NCBI GenBank assembly: GCA_963969395.1
Contig: OZ017798.1
Location: forward strand, 14,376,173 to 14,440,172
DNA length: 64,000 nt
Source: Pseudoscleropodium purum
Lineage: Eukaryota > Streptophyta > Bryopsida > Hypnales > Brachytheciaceae
Reading direction: 5' to 3'
The notes beneath the pieces were generated by a model, which saw only the letters and a list, made by a program, of their open reading frames with translations, did no database searches and was not told the DNA's origin. The position numbers and the translations under genes were made by a program. Positions 38,089 through 52,609 of the stretch are shown in pieces; position 1 is the stretch's first letter; every line of letters starts with the position of its first letter.

Positions 38089-41000
38089 CTAGTTAAAGGG
38101 TGACGACGATACTGGGGCTCCTGCAACTGCGTCTGATCTTTGAACGGTACCCATACCACAAATGGTGCAACCTGGGGTGGCCAGTGCTGAGAACTTGGAG
38201 CCACAAACATTGCAACTGTCATGCCCAATGGTGGATAAGCGACTCAACGTCGCAGCACAGAACTGTGAGGGGTCCTCTTCACCGTCGATGGTGTGGTCAA
38301 CCAAACCCCGCTGAACACATATACTGATCATCGCTCTCAATTCGTCTTGCTTATTTACAGGAGCCTTCGACAGGAGCAACTCGAGCATCTTTTTCGAGTA
38401 CGCATAGTTTTGCACGTCCATGTTTCTTTTAATGGCTGTTCTGATGCAGATGAAGCGATGCTTCGCTTGCAACGGCAGCGAGCTAAGGTGTCGTGATAAC
38501 CTGGCCATTTCCTGAGCACCTGCAGACCCCAGCCCGTCCACTTTCTGCAATCGTGATATTTCCTGCGCAAATGATGTTACAGGGTGAGGAGGGAACTCGA
38601 TCCAGAACGAGCAATTCTTGAAGAAATCAAGATATAGGAAAGTGAAACATAGCAAAGGTAACTGGTAGAAATTTAGAGAAGAAAGAAAGATTTCTGCCCC
38701 CAAAAAACATGCGAGTTATTTACCTGCAAAAGCTGTACAGCGACCTTATACTGAGCGATAATACGAGCCTGAGGTTTGACATCCGTGCCCAAGGAACGCT
38801 CCTTGGCCAAGCCGAGAAAAGCCTCATCCAAACACAAGATGGCCTCCTTCAGTTGATTCTGCTCAATGTAGGCCAGGCCAGCTTTGAAACAAACAGCAGC
38901 CGGTTCTCCGCGAGGAATCTAAGGATACATGCAAAGTAGAATTACAATCGTAATCAAAATCCACAAGTCGACTCTGTTTGTAAGACAGTTTTACTTTCTG
39001 ATTACCAAATTTGAGAACACTCAATCGACAAGTATGTTTCGCCAAAACATACCAGGACAATAGGACTCCATGACAACCGATTACCTGATTACGCTTAACA
39101 AACGCAGTCGACGGTGCAACAGGAGGAGGGGCTTGAGGTTTGGGACCACCAACGAGGTCAAGTAGCTGCTGCTGTTTCTGCTGCTCCAGTAGCATCTTCT
39201 TTTTTGCTGCTGCTGCTGGATCTAAACTACTATCCAATTCCTTCAAGTTGGCAGCCGCAATTTCAGCAGCGCTCAAGGGTTGCGGTGGAACACCACCTCC
39301 AGGCAAACTGAGAGCAGTAGATGAACTTTCGGGTTGCTGAGGTGGCACGCCTCCACCAGGAAGCTCGTAAGAGGCTTGAGTAGGTGGTCCTCCTTGACTT
39401 CCGGGAACGGCTTGAGGAAGCAACGTGCCGGTCTGTTCAAAAGCTTTGGCAACAGCAGTCGCTGAGGTAGTTTGTTTCCAAAAATCTTCTGGTATGGGTG
39501 CTGAACCTTGTCCAGTTCCCTCCGGTTGCATAAAAGCGGGTTGTTGTGCAGTCATAGATGAAGCTGGGGCTGGAAGAGCTAACGGAGGGAATGGGTCTGT
39601 GGGAGGTCTGGAGACAGAGGGCCTTCCAGGCGTTAATCCGTCACCAATCTTAAACTGCTGAGTAGCTGCTCTTAACAAGTTAGCATCCACTAGAGGAGCG
39701 CCTGTAGGCTTTGCATTGATCTGGATTCTAAATTTGGGTTTGGTGGTCTTGGTCGCCGCTTCTTCCTCATCGCTACTGTCATCGTTTCCAGTACGCAAAC
39801 CTTTCGCAAATTCTTCTGCAGCGCGTGCTTGCAAATCGACTTCCGATGCAGGCTGAGGTCCTGTTGGCAATCCAGGCGAGGGTGCTTTGGTGGGAGTGAC
39901 AGTACTAGGTGTCATATTCATCTGCGCTGCAGCTGGTGCAGTCGCTTTGTTCCCATTTGCACCTAAGACAGTACATGCGGCAGTACGCTCAGCACAAGAA
40001 AATCAAAACGCCCAAAATTATGGACAGTGCACAATTAGGAAAGGAATTTATCTCTAACAGTGAATTTCAAAGAAGAAATCGATTCCTTGAGTACATACAT
40101 AATAACTCAACATCCATATTCATAACACGAGGGGTAAGAAAAGAAAAGGATTCAGTTCTTAGAAACTTACCAAATACTGTGAGCGTATCTTCTCGAATTT
40201 CCACTACAGTTCCACGACCTCTTAAGGTCCCCAAATATACACCAATATGGTCAGGAGTGATGGTTGGGATAGGACCACTGGGGGTCTTCATGTATGCTGT
40301 CACCTCATTATTCAGCTCCCAATCCATGGCTTTCTTGCCATCAGACTGTGATCTGATCTCCCAATTTCCTCCAGCCCACTCAGGTCCTTTCGGCATCATA
40401 CTCTCGGCTGCAAAGTTCTTGAACATTCCTTGACCCCATCCAGCAGACCTGATGCTTAAAACCTTCTCACACTGACGCTGTAGTTCTGGATTGATCCCTT
40501 CCCTTTCTAGTTTGTAGACGAGTATCCTCAATGCACTTGGATTCAGATGGCATATGAACAGATCCAACATGCTCTCATAATCTGAGACAACCTCAAAGGT
40601 TTCCTTTGCCATATCAAACTGAGCATAACTGCACCATACAAATAAACCGAGCGTCAGACAGTCACTTGTTAGCAGCGAAAAATGACTGACCCTCCTTTCA
40701 ATGAAGTAACCTACGAGCCAGGCATAACGAACTGCACCTGTCGGGCACACATCAATCAGGAATGACTCTATATGGGTCACCAAAAGCATAACAAAGCCTG
40801 AACTGTAAAGATATGTATATAATAGATATAGCCTTGTGATAAATTTCAGGTGCAGAAATATAATTAACAATAAATGCAGTGGGACAGGAATTACTTAATA
40901 CACGCACGACCCAAGCCCTGGATGCGCAAAAACAAGCGGGTTGTTGGTGGGCAGCGAGGATAATCCCGAGACCGGATAAATTCGTCCTTTAAAATGGATA

Positions 41001-44000
41001 AAGCAGTGTGAAATCGGCAAGCTTTAATTGCATAATTGCAGCGTAATTCCTGAAACAAGAACATAACAGATGTCAAAACTCAGAAATCAGTTCGACATCT
41101 TCGACACCTTCAGAAACAACAAAAAAAACCCTTGCGCAGACTCATTTGAGTATCGCCAGGAGTTCATTTAGAACACAAGTCCAGAGCTACTGTAGCCCAC
41201 GCTCGAATGCGTTTTACAATTTTAATTGGAAACAATGACATCTGAACGACACATCTACAAAAACGATGGACATAAATGTGAAACACAAACATGGTACTGT
41301 CCATAATCACCTTTTTCATCACTTTTGGTGAGGGAAAAAGTAAATTACGCAACCAATATCACAGGCAAGGCCCACTTGTCATTATACATACCTGAGTGAA
41401 TTGTGGCCCTGCCTGGGCTAGTTCGACTGCCAGCTCGGCACAAACTGTGGAGCCACTCGCTAAAGCGTCAAGGGTATGGGACGTCACACGCAAACTGTCA
41501 TAGCTGTAACAATCCAGAAAAAGATGGTAAAGCATCAATCCCTGAGACTTCCGTAAGTAATACCAGTTGTGGAAAAAGCAAGATGCCACGTAGAGCAAGA
41601 GGGTAGACTTATCTACCAATTCTTCCTTGGAAAAACTGAAGTCCATGAATTTGTGAAAACATTTACCTGGAGGTAAGCTGGTACATAATCTCCACAAGGT
41701 CAAGTTTAGGTTCAAAAGCTTTTTGCATAGTAGTCCAACCAACAACTAAAGGCTCTAACAGACCAACGAGTCGCGTTTTAATCTCCACTCCCTGCTTTTG
41801 CCTTGGATTGGGATCATTTGTGCATGCCAGGAGCAGCCGATCATTTAAAGCTCCAACCAAAGCTGCAATTGTCATCCAAGAGACACTTATGAGGGTTACT
41901 CAAACGAATTGTCAAGTGCAGGGTAAACAACAAACAACTCAAATCTAGATTGAAAATGTATGCCAATCCTTGTTGCAATTTTCGCAAAATGGGAAAATGA
42001 ATTGCTGACTGGATCATTCCCAATACTCTGAAGTGCAATATCCAGAGCCACAAGCATGTGACACACTTACCAGCATTCGGAGTTCCAATTCGTGCTAGAG
42101 GCCGAGCAACCCCATCCCAGCCGAGTAACATTACAGATGTGGCTGTTGAATATAACAACGACGGGCCTACCCACATAAGTGATCTGAAGTGCATAGAAGT
42201 CAAGGACAATGATCAAAATTCACAAATTTTTCAGAAAGGGAGCATCCCCCATGAAGTCTGGAAGTTCTGTGACGATGTTCACTGATAACTCAAAGCTGTA
42301 GAAAGCCAGAGAATGCATAATTCTTAACAAAAAAGACAGAAAAATAATACAACATAGTTAATAGAATGAGGATATTGGAGGGTAGCCCTTGTCAGCTGTA
42401 GCAGACGTGCTTGCAAGTATGCTCAGACTTGCTGATGCAATTAGGACACGCTGTGTAGTTAATATACCAGCAACTTGTCCACTCAAAGTTTCTTGCCATT
42501 GCACCTGAGGAGCATATCAATCATTCTTTAAACATGACTTTTCGCAAACAACTATTGTCACATTGAGAATGTAGGCAGAATGTTGAAAAGGAAGGAGATC
42601 GCTAGATGATTTCTAGAGCATGAAATTTCAATCAAGATATTCCTAGGTGGAATTAATATTTCACGGCCGTGGAAAGCTGTTTTGAGTTTGCCACAAAAAA
42701 ATTAACCTCCATAGTAAACTTACAAATCAATGCACCTCAATCATTAGAAGAAAATTATAAGATATTGTAGATGTAATCATTCAATGCGTTGTCAGGGTAT
42801 CGGTATTCCTACCTCAAGAACAACTTCGAAGGGTTGGAGCTGTATTAGCTTTCCAAGTTCCGGGCTTGTGGAGACAAGAAGCTCGCCAGTGGTAGTGTAG
42901 GCACCCGGATACACCTTTCCAAGCCCAATATGGCTCTCTGGGCAAGCGTAGAGCAAGGTTGCTTCTGCAAACATTACATAATGCAACTGCTGAGACATCA
43001 CCACATATAATATGAACAGCCAAACCATGTCACGGCATCGTCAAAATGAATACCAGAGTAACCGCAACTATTCTATAATAGAATATAGAAGAATGAAACG
43101 CTATATCATATTTAAATATATAATAAGGAAAAAAACCCGAGAGGGTAATATGAAAGTTAAGAAGCAGTACATCACGTCTGGTCTCTCGATAGTTCTCGAC
43201 TTTAATAAATGCAACAATAAAAACGAAAACCAAACTTTACATGTAGAACCTTGTATTTAACCGAAAAGAAGAAAAACTCACCTAAAGGACAGGAGAATAT
43301 CCGCTGCACTGGAGTGTCGAATGCAAACTGTATGGGAACATGAGAGCCTTTCTTATCCAGAGGTCTTTTAGTAGAAGCTTCAGAAAAATCGTTTTCATCC
43401 AACGCACCATCTGGACCTCTACTGTCTGCCGCTTCCGGTACTGGATCTGTTAAAGTGGCAAGATTTGTTTCCTCTTCCATGGAATACAGAACAAGTCCAA
43501 CTCCATCATCGTCAAGAATCGCATATTGGTTCTGGGTAGGACCAATGAATGCACCATCACTGCCTGCAATCACAACAGACTTGTAATGAAAATCGCATGG
43601 GTGATAAAGTCAGATGTACTGCAAGAGAATATTTCACATCCTTGAAACCTGTTTAAGAACATGCATGACCACGGCTGATGCAGCATCATGTCTAAAATAA
43701 GCGTAGTCTCAGTCAGTCTATGTGAGAATTCCAACTCACATTTGATAATTAAAAATACTACAACCATGACCCTTGCTTTCAAGATGAAAAAGTGGATCTG
43801 TCAAGATGAGCTCAGGAAAGTGAACACACCAGAAATGAAAACTCAAATACAACAGACAACTTTGCGGTAAACTCTTGCAAGTTCCACTTCACAACTGATA
43901 AGAACAGATACTACATGCTTTCGCCTGTTTCTGGAAAGGTTCAAGGCTGCATGCTAACTCTGTTAAGCATGGACAGGTTTCAGTAATATAAAAAACTAAA

Positions 44001-47000
44001 AGGATCATCTTAATTACAGATAGCTTCTTAAGTTTTACTTCTCATGATTAAGGTTGAGAATAACTTCTTCAATAATATTGAGGATTTTGACACCCCACAA
44101 ATATCAGCCAACGCCTTAAACAAAGTTGACAAACCTGTAATAGTGTTCACTCGATCTTTTGCTGTCTGAACACCTAGATTGTCCCGATAGACAACCACCT
44201 CGCTTGTAGCACCCCGGCATTCGAAGAATATAAGAAACATATGTTGTTTGCTGCTACAAACCATCCTTTTTGGAGTCCTCTCATTCCCCCCCAGAGCCTG
44301 CCAAGAATAGCCTTGAATTACTATTTTACACATAGCACAGCTGTATCAATCACTCAAAGAACTTCCTTTTACACTCCATCAACTCGAAAAGAGTCATAAA
44401 ACAAACGAAATGAGTTGCAACAGAAACAATGGTCCACTAAAAATTGCAAACATCAAAACCTTCATTTCATTAATTTTCAGAAAGACTTAAACAACTTCAT
44501 TCTACGCTGAATACGAACCGTGGGAGAAAGCTTCTTGTAGATGTTGTAATCCCCAGATGCAAGGTTGTACGCTGTTAAATTGCATCCATCCATGAAAAAG
44601 GCTCTCACAGGGTAATTGAAAATTCGATTCTCACTGTTGTAAAATCTCATTCCCTGCTGGAAAGCCTGCGTTTTACCAGCACGGGCATGAAAAAGACAAC
44701 CATGTCAAAGAACACTGAAAAGCTTAAATCAGAGCTAAAGGAAGTCAAACAGAGCTCCGAAACAACATGCTTACAGTATACTTCCAAGGACGATAATAGA
44801 GACAATTTCGGTGATCAAACAGTTAACCAATTGAAGACCATGGATTCACAGGTTTAAATGACCACTTTGATTTACTGTACTATTCAAGTAAAATTTAAAT
44901 TGATAATTATATCCCTACACTTTTTAGTCAACAACATCGGAAGTATTGGCTTGGAAAACGAAGTTTTGGGACAAGAAACTATCTCTATAGCAATTCTTGA
45001 AAAGTTGCAAAGAAAATATAAGACCAAATAATGACTTTTGGTTTTCAAAGGATTAAATTCCAGGAGTAACAATCAGAAAGACAAGCATCACAATTAGAAT
45101 CTCACCAGAAAAATGCAATTCGTATTAAGTTCTGTGACGAGATGGAACTCCCATGTTTAAAAAACTCAAATACTGTGTATTTTACCTGGCAGACAGGCAT
45201 GTCACGCAAGGGATGTCCAGGGTCCGCGACCGTCATCAGCGGAAGAGACAAAATTGGACCACTTTTGGCTAGCCCTTCTGTGCCATTCTGTTGAGAAGAT
45301 AGCTCGATCATACCAAAACACTCAACGTAAGCCCAAAACCAAAAATGAGTGAATCACTCCAAGCTTTCAAAGAATGACGGCTTCTAGGGTATCAATATAG
45401 AAGAGGAACAACCTTAAATGCAGGACCTGACCGCATCAGACATGCCAATGTGAGAGCAGTGCGAACACAAACTCGCATGAACCTGACGTACAGTATTGAG
45501 AAACATACAGAAATCTGCTACAGTACTTTGGCAGACCATTAATAGGGGAAATGCAACACAGAGGATACCATAATTAAGAACAAAACAAATTCTGACTCAC
45601 AATTTTCCCTCAAAAATAAAGTCAACAATAAGGATGATTTCAAGAACCTCTTACCCCATAAAGAAAAGCCTTTCTTGCAAGGTCTGATATTGTCAACTGA
45701 CCCCTGCAGTCATAAAAATGTAAATTCGTGAGCACAGAGGGATCTAATATTTCGAGGATGATCCCTTAACCTGCAAATATCTGGTGGCCACTCGAACTTG
45801 ACTCGAGAAAATTGCTCAACACTACGCTGAATGCTTACGCTGCTTGTGATTTGGCATATTGTAGCTGCATCTGGTGATCAGGTAAGATGCCAGTAGACCC
45901 GAGGACCGCCAGCTTCTCCTTCACAACAGAACCTTCACAGAGAGATCAAAAGCTCTAGCATAAGACATGGGAAGTCGAACCAAAATACATATGCCGCTCC
46001 TTATAGACCATTACCCTTTAACTACCAGCTTAATATTAGCCCACAATTGAAGTAGACGTGAGAAGTAAATACTTGGAGATCCTCGAGCAGCCTGAAGCAC
46101 GGAGAAAAGCTGTCTCCTTGACTCCCGAGATACACCACCTCCTCTTCTCCTCGTCTCCTCAGCGCTGACAATGACGTTCTGAAAAGAAATGAACACTCAA
46201 TAAGGCGACTGACGGACAACTCACTAGTCATCTAGTAACATGAGACAACAATCATATAGATCAACAACTTTTTCTAAGATTCGCAACTATAAACTGAAAT
46301 CCCATAATCTGTCATGATTTACCGCAAAAAGGAGTGATGCGAGATTCAACTTGGGATGAACAAGGATATCAATAATTCTGGGAAGTGGGTACACAATACC
46401 CCCTCCACTCTGGCTTAGGATTGTGCTAAGATCCAATGGGTCCACTCCTGCATCATATTCACCCATGTCAATAAATGCGTACATGTATGAATGGATTCAA
46501 CCGCTATTATAATGGACGGCAACTCTCCATTAAAAATCCTAATTTTACATGGTTTCCATGACACACATTCTAATTAAATACACATCCTCGGTGCAATAGT
46601 AAAAATCTGCAGACTTTTTGTCAAGTAAGATGTAATTGAAGTAACGAATCACAATTGTGCAGGATTGAATTAGTGGTTTAATATTATTGATGACCATAGA
46701 GATTCAGAACATCATTCTTCCTCGGCATGTCGAAGGCCACAGAGCTAAATACATAATACGTACCTGCAGGTTCCAGAAAGTTAGCACGCATATGGGGCTT
46801 ATTTGGATCTTGGTTCACACGAACTCGCCAAACTTGAACAGTTCCTTCCTTCGTAAGTGTAACCAACATGTTAAGCATTGAAAGCCACGAGACTGAAACG
46901 ATCGGAGATGTGCCTGTTGAGATACTGTCCAATGCCCGGATAATGGTTACAAAACCTTCAGTCGAATTTCAAGAACTTTAACAACTTCTAACATTAAGTT

Positions 47001-49717
47001 TCACTTAGTTACTATGTTGCATGACGTGAAAATCTCTTGAAAAATATTATGAAACCAAAGTTAAAATACAAGAGAACATAAAGTGCAGTGAATTAGACTT
47101 TAAACCTAAAAAGCGACTCCGGAGAAACAAACTTCAGTCAACCCTTACATGCCAATCAAGTTTGGACGACTTGGAACCGAAACGTCCCAAGCCAAAAGAG
47201 TTCCACATCGGTCACCAACAAAGACCCATTCTAATGTTGGATGGAAGGCAAATGCTCCTGCACCAGCTAGCTTTACAGTCGGCTCAACTACATCACCAAC
47301 AGTGGAACTCGTTATAAAACAAAGAACTAGGTGCATCGGAATAAAGTAAAAAAACAGTATTATCGCTTTCACTGGCAACGAAGCGTGCCTCAAATGCTGA
47401 TCTCTTGAACCCATCCACCCACCCACCCACCCAAGCAGAAAATAGGACAATTGTACAAAAAACTTCAAATTTTGCTACTTAGAACTATTACAACCACCAA
47501 GCTATTGATCCAGGTTAACTGAACAACGGGAGATGTCTGGAACTTACTTTGCATGGTATACAGGACAGCAAAATTCTGAATGTTGTAGGCTCGTATTACT
47601 CCCTCCAAGTATGCCACATACTGGAATTCAAATTGTGCAAAAGAATCAGCCGATTGCCAAACTGAGGCTACCACATGAGTTTAAGACCGCGTTGAAATAG
47701 ACGAGACCAAAGTCAACTGAGGTTATCAAAAACCAAAAGAGGAGATACCAGTACTGGATGTCGAGGGTGACAAGCAAGTTGCGTTATAGGCTTCTTTAAG
47801 TCCATCTTTACTTTAGTGGCAGTCTTCACGCCTTCAACCGTGCCAACAACTAATACAACCAGGCCCACCAAACAGAAGCTTCATAGAAAATTCAGCAACA
47901 TCAATAGAACGGTCTCCACGCGCAAATGACTTTCCTGCTAATACGTAGCAAATACATAGAAAGCACCCAAACAGGATGAACTCGATCGTGATAACTCTCA
48001 AGTTCAGACATCATACTCAACTTTTAAGATACAGATTCCACACTTCAAAATAATGACTTCTTAGAATGAGCACTTGGAGAGAACAGGTAATGTTACCATT
48101 GACACTCAATCGACGATGAGCAGCAAAGAAGATCCAAGGCTTGAGAGGTGTAAGTGCTGTATGAACTTCAACGCTGCCTCCGCCAGCGTTTTCAGACTTC
48201 CTATCTGCTGGGGAATAAAGTACACAAGTGTGTTCTGTGTCCAAATCCCATGACCTGATAGTCCAATCCTGCGTCAACAAGCAATTTCACCAAAGTGCCA
48301 TTCAGAATTCATTGAAGTCATCATGTCTTTAGCTGAGTATCATTCACGTCAAAATGCACTGAAGAACTCAAAAACAATATGAAAAACCACTTGCCAACCA
48401 AGCCTACAACGATTTTGCTGCGCTAACTCACCTCAAGTACAGCAACAATGACATGACCTCCAGCTGGGCTATAAGACATGCGGACCACCGTTGCCCCTAT
48501 ATCTATGCTAGAGAGCTTGCATCCTGTCAGTGCATCAAACTCTGTAAAGCAGACAATATCATTCCAATAGACGTTAGCATTTCGATGATTGCAGTTAAAG
48601 AAGTAGGCCACAATTTTCAGGAATAGATATCTCTATTAGAAAAGATTCAACAGCTACCATCGAGAAAAATCATACAAGAGCAGAACCGAATATTACACTA
48701 TGTGACTAAATGAATTTGTATCGCTCCAAGTTCCATAGAGCAATGTGAAATACATACAACAAATGCCGTTCAAACATATTTTAGCAAAAAGCATTAAAAT
48801 AGCCACTCTAAAATGGACATTAAACCCGTGTGAATGAGAAAAATTAGCACTGTTAGCGTACTATTATCATAATGTTAGCATTCACAAAGAAAAAGTTGAA
48901 CAAAATGGATAGGCAAGCAGCTCTTGTCCAGCGTTTTTTTCTAGAAAAAGAAATCCCTTCCCTGCCCTCAATTCATTTAAGAATGTTAGGAGTGACGTCA
49001 CAGTAGAGGTCGTTTTTGTAAGATGCCGCGAAGTTCGTGAGAAGAAAAACGCCGTTTTTGTCACCCGTTCGTCAGTACAATCTACAACGCTACGGCTTGC
49101 CATTCGGGCAGAACCCACGGATCTCTATTTTCTCAAATACACCTCAAACAGGGGGTCTGTTCTAGCCTCTCGGAGCTTTTACAAGTAACTCCACGCCCTA
49201 ATGCCAATCGCAAAGATTGAGCTCACGCGAAGAGACATTAGACCCGCTCATACCTTCCAATCATAATACTGGAAAACTGAAAATCCGGTGCCAGTCCCTC
49301 GCAACAACTAACATCCTCGAATTGAGTCGGTCCTTTACCTATCCGCCCATTCTCGCTACTAAAAATAATCAGCTATCCACACAACAGTACAATTTTACGA
49401 ACCCTGATGATCGGCTACTAAAGGACTGTGGACTCGAAGTGATTCCAATGCGGATTACTTAAAATGCAATGTAGAGCAGTCGGCTCTTTTCCAACCCGCC
49501 ATAGCTCCAACAAAACGATTCGCAAAGCTAAAACTTGCAAAAACTTGCAAGAAGCAGAGAGATAGGGTTCCCAAAAAATCTCACCTACGATATTTCTCCC
49601 CACGGCCACAGCAATCAACGCCTGCGAGTGATGAAACGCTGCGACATGAGGCTGTACAGCGGGGGCACCGGATCGCACTGGCTGCAGGTCCAGGTGATGC
49701 GTCGCCGTCCACTTCAT
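38089..49717 (-). CDS. TWD40-1: TWD40-1, TPLATE endocytic complex subunit
   Basis: 25 exons join to 1607 aa: 49585-49717, 48432-48541, 48097-48268, 47749-47849, 47548-47620, 47149-47287, 46764-46924, 46323-46447, 46073-46178, 45839-45932, 45655-45703, 45186-45287, 44519-44665, 44135-44297, 43282-43563, 42813-42964, 42376-42504, 42071-42188, 41667-41862, 41392-41503, 40895-41049, 40171-40628, 39085-39962, 38724-38918, 38089-38562. The protein follows the Arabidopsis orthologue throughout: WD40 propeller (about 1-350, with HPTLEWVFVGD), a second beta-rich part, alpha-solenoid (about 800-1050, TFEVVSDYESMLDLFICHLN), an acidic Pro/Gln-rich linker (about 1100-1380), and a C-terminal C-x2-C ... C-x2-C zinc-type motif (C1567, C1570, C1582, C1585). 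Role: clathrin-mediated endocytosis at the plasma membrane. All introns are GT-AG except the AT-AC intron at 42,189-42,375. Upstream in-frame ATGs at 49,720 and 49,783 exist. Confidence 0.95.
42189..42375 (-). other. U12-type AT-AC intron of TWD40-1
   Basis: The 187-base intron starts with ATATCCTC directly after a CCA codon (exon end 42,376) and ends with GCAC before TTCAGATC (exon start 42,188). TCCTTGAC, the U12 branch-point consensus, lies at 42,199-42,206, putting its branch adenosine (42,200) about 11 bases from the 3' end. The preceding exon has no usable GT donor before an in-frame stop, while AT-AC splicing restores the conserved DKGYPP-FRSLMWVGPSLL junction seen in plant orthologues. 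Confidence 0.9.
47411..47434. repeat. Tetranucleotide microsatellite in a TWD40-1 intron
   Basis: A (CCCA)n run of about five units lies in the intron between the exons at 47,548-47,620 and 47,149-47,287. Confidence 0.85.
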
Positions 49718-50260
49718 CATGCCTCCTCCGAGGCCTTCTCGTCCCACCATGAGCTCCCGCTTTGCAGATCGAATCCACCGCAACCCTAAGGTCTCTCAAT
49801 CTCACATTATTCGCATCAAAAAGCAAACTCAACGCAGGACAAAGTCCTGGGTGATTGCTCCCAACGAGAACTCCTCGCTAGCTCGCGAAAATGGATAATC
49901 CTGTCGAATCGGACGGAGATCGCGCTGCTTTCTTCAGATGACTCGATTCGACAATCCACGTTCGATCTCGGGGAGCTCTCGCGATGGATTGCAAGACAGC
50001 GACAGAAGAGAACCCGAAGAGGATCCTAGAAATCTGAGGCACAAATGCGAACCTCGAAGGCTCGAAGTGTCGCAGCAGGACCACGACGAGGGCTGCTCCG
50101 CAGCAATGATGAAGGTCTAGTCAGGTGTGAACGCGCCAGTAGTATGTTCCGACTACTTACTACACTAATTAATAAGGGCCACTTCGTATTAGAGGTCAAT
50201 TGTTGGCCCATTTCAAATCAGCCAACACGGGTGTCTACATTGTTAAATTGGTCCTAAGTT
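49718..50260. promoter_or_regulatory. 5' region of TWD40-1
   Basis: A GC-richer, CpG-containing stretch lies upstream of the TWD40-1 start; it drops abruptly to AT-rich DNA near 50,150-50,260. A telo-box-like AACCCTAAGG occurs at about 49,784. Short frames on both strands have no recognisable content, so the stretch is read as promoter plus 5' untranslated region. Confidence 0.45.
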
Positions 50261-52609
50261 AATGGGGCACTAATATAAAGTCGCCCTAAGATAATATGTC
50301 CTATTAGTATGTTGTGACACTAATTTTTCAAAGTCATGCTATTTATAAATAAAAAATTTAATTAATAATGGTTAAAATATTACTATGTTATATTAATTTC
50401 CATGAAAATATATTTTTGTAGTGGACACTAATCAATAATAGGATTATATAGTGTCTATTTGAAATTGACCATATATCATCCAAGATAGTCACAAAATCCC
50501 AACTAATTATTACTATCTATAAGTATTTAGATCTTACCTTTTTGAATATTATATTCATTCATTATTCATTATCCATTCAAAACTAGAAATTGAGCATTCC
50601 ACAAGGGATAATTTCAAGCATAATTATCTTAATCTAAAATGAAAAAATGAACATAACAATTGCATTTTTCTCACCTTCTTATAATCTTAAAAATAAACGA
50701 TATCTTTTTGCAAGATACTTGGCATGGTAGATGTGTTTAAATTATAACCACGTAGATGATGATTATAGTAACCATACATTACATTATCTATTTATTACTA
50801 AAGGATGTATCTTTGTCAAAAAAAGAAGAAGCCCCTTATAAGGTTTTAAGAATGTTATGAATGGAAGTTAGCTCTAAGGGCCATTGAAAAAATCCTCTAC
50901 ATTCAAAGTAAGATTTTTATGACTTCAAAGATTTTAATAACTCAAATGGTTGAGTTCAAAGTGAAGTCTTCTATTGAAGTAATGTAGATATTTTGCTTTG
51001 ATACCTTGATTGGAATTGGATGGCCTTTAGTGGTTTTGTGGTTAAATGGTCTATGGTAGAACTACCTATAGTTGACCATTTTAGAGATTCCACATATGTT
51101 ATGGAGCAGTATAAAGCAATGTAAATTTCTATGACTTGATTAGTCCCAACTTTGAAAAGGAAGAAAAATACATTCTACACTTTAATTGGAAATTTGTTCC
51201 AACCTTCGTTACAACTATTTCTAGCCGTAAAAGTTGGGTATGCATCCTTGATTGGTAATAGGTGGTTCTACCATATAAACAATTTGGATTCTAAATGCAT
51301 CTCCTATTTTGGAATGAATAACATGTTCTTTGAAATATCTATAATTGTCAATGATCAAATAGGTATACTTAAAAGGACAATTAATTAATGGACATCCTAC
51401 CTTAATTTTGACATATCTAGAGGATTTCTAAAGGTTGTATTTGTGATCAAATGTAGAAATTTTTGTTTAATTGGTTTTTTTTAAAATTATTATTCTATTT
51501 TCTACATAAATATAAAACTTCAAATCTTACAATTGGGTGATTGCAAGAAATACTGTCCTATTTTGCGTCACATGTTGCATGCAGAAGTGACTTTTTGCCA
51601 TAACTATTGCAAAAATGATTGAATAGACATGAAATTTGAGAGCAAACTTCCTATATTAGTGATAGAGGTACTCAAATTATTTCATTTTTTTTTTCCTAAA
51701 TTAGTTTAATTGATAAAAGAGATTTTTCATAATATGTCATATTTGCGTTTTTTGGAGGTTTTAGTACTATTGAGTACCTTTTTCATGAAGAGTGACATTA
51801 AAAAAATAGATAGTCTAGTTCTTCAAATAAGAATACACCCTCTACAAAGAAAATTTTCACAAAGCATGTTCCAAATGTGTTTGGAAATGCTTCAAACAAT
51901 GCTACAATTATCACAAATTTATGAATAATTAGAGAAGTTTTTCTAGTGGCTCCTTTTGGTGCTAGGAAGTGCTCTAAGTTGTCAACAACAACCACTTTTT
52001 TTTAATTAATTTTTCACTCACGTTTACTATTTCTCAAAAATGGAAATATAGAGATGTCATTTTTTGCTAAAAATAGAGGACTCTAGCTATTGGTAGTACT
52101 CAAGGATATACATTAGGACTCTGCAATACTTGTAAAAGGGCCCATAATGGCTTCCCTTTGCCACCGTGGACTGCTTTTAATTCGGTTCCATTTAAGGAGG
52201 TCGAGGCAAATTTTTATGGATTGGTAGTTAGACACTACTACTAGTATCGACTGCAGAATCTGGTGTTCCTTTACTTTATAGACTCCAGTGTTGCTCTCAT
52301 GGCTAGTCACTAGCATCATCGACACTTGTGAAAGATGGGAGTATGCACATACTAGTGTTGCGATTGCAATGCCTAAATGTCAGGATATGGATGATGGTCG
52401 TTTGCGTAGTTGCTTAGGTCCGCGTATTCAAGGACAATTGTTGATTGCTGCATTGGAGGACCACTGTTGTTGTTGGACTGATCGTCAATAGCGTAATCGA
52501 GCGAATCGTGCAATAGCATACGATGGAGGTGGTGAAGGTAGTGATCGCCTACAATGGAACTACAAGAGGCATCAAACTAGTATATAGAGGAGTACTCACC
52601 AAGTTGCAG
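50261..52609. other. AT-rich intergenic DNA, nothing recognised
   Basis: No gene seen. Frames at 51,152-51,388, 51,710-51,928 and 52,288-52,491 are short and unlike any family I know. The last two lie in the start of the AGTACT-rich domain and may be outer parts of the transposon-like unit downstream. Confidence 0.45.

Noticed and set aside
45413..45517. Coding-like stretch between TWD40-1 exons 11 and 12
   Set aside because: It could be spliced in with an alternative acceptor, but skipping it joins FLYG to NGTEGLAKSGP with exactly the length and pattern of the Arabidopsis orthologue, so it is treated as intron.
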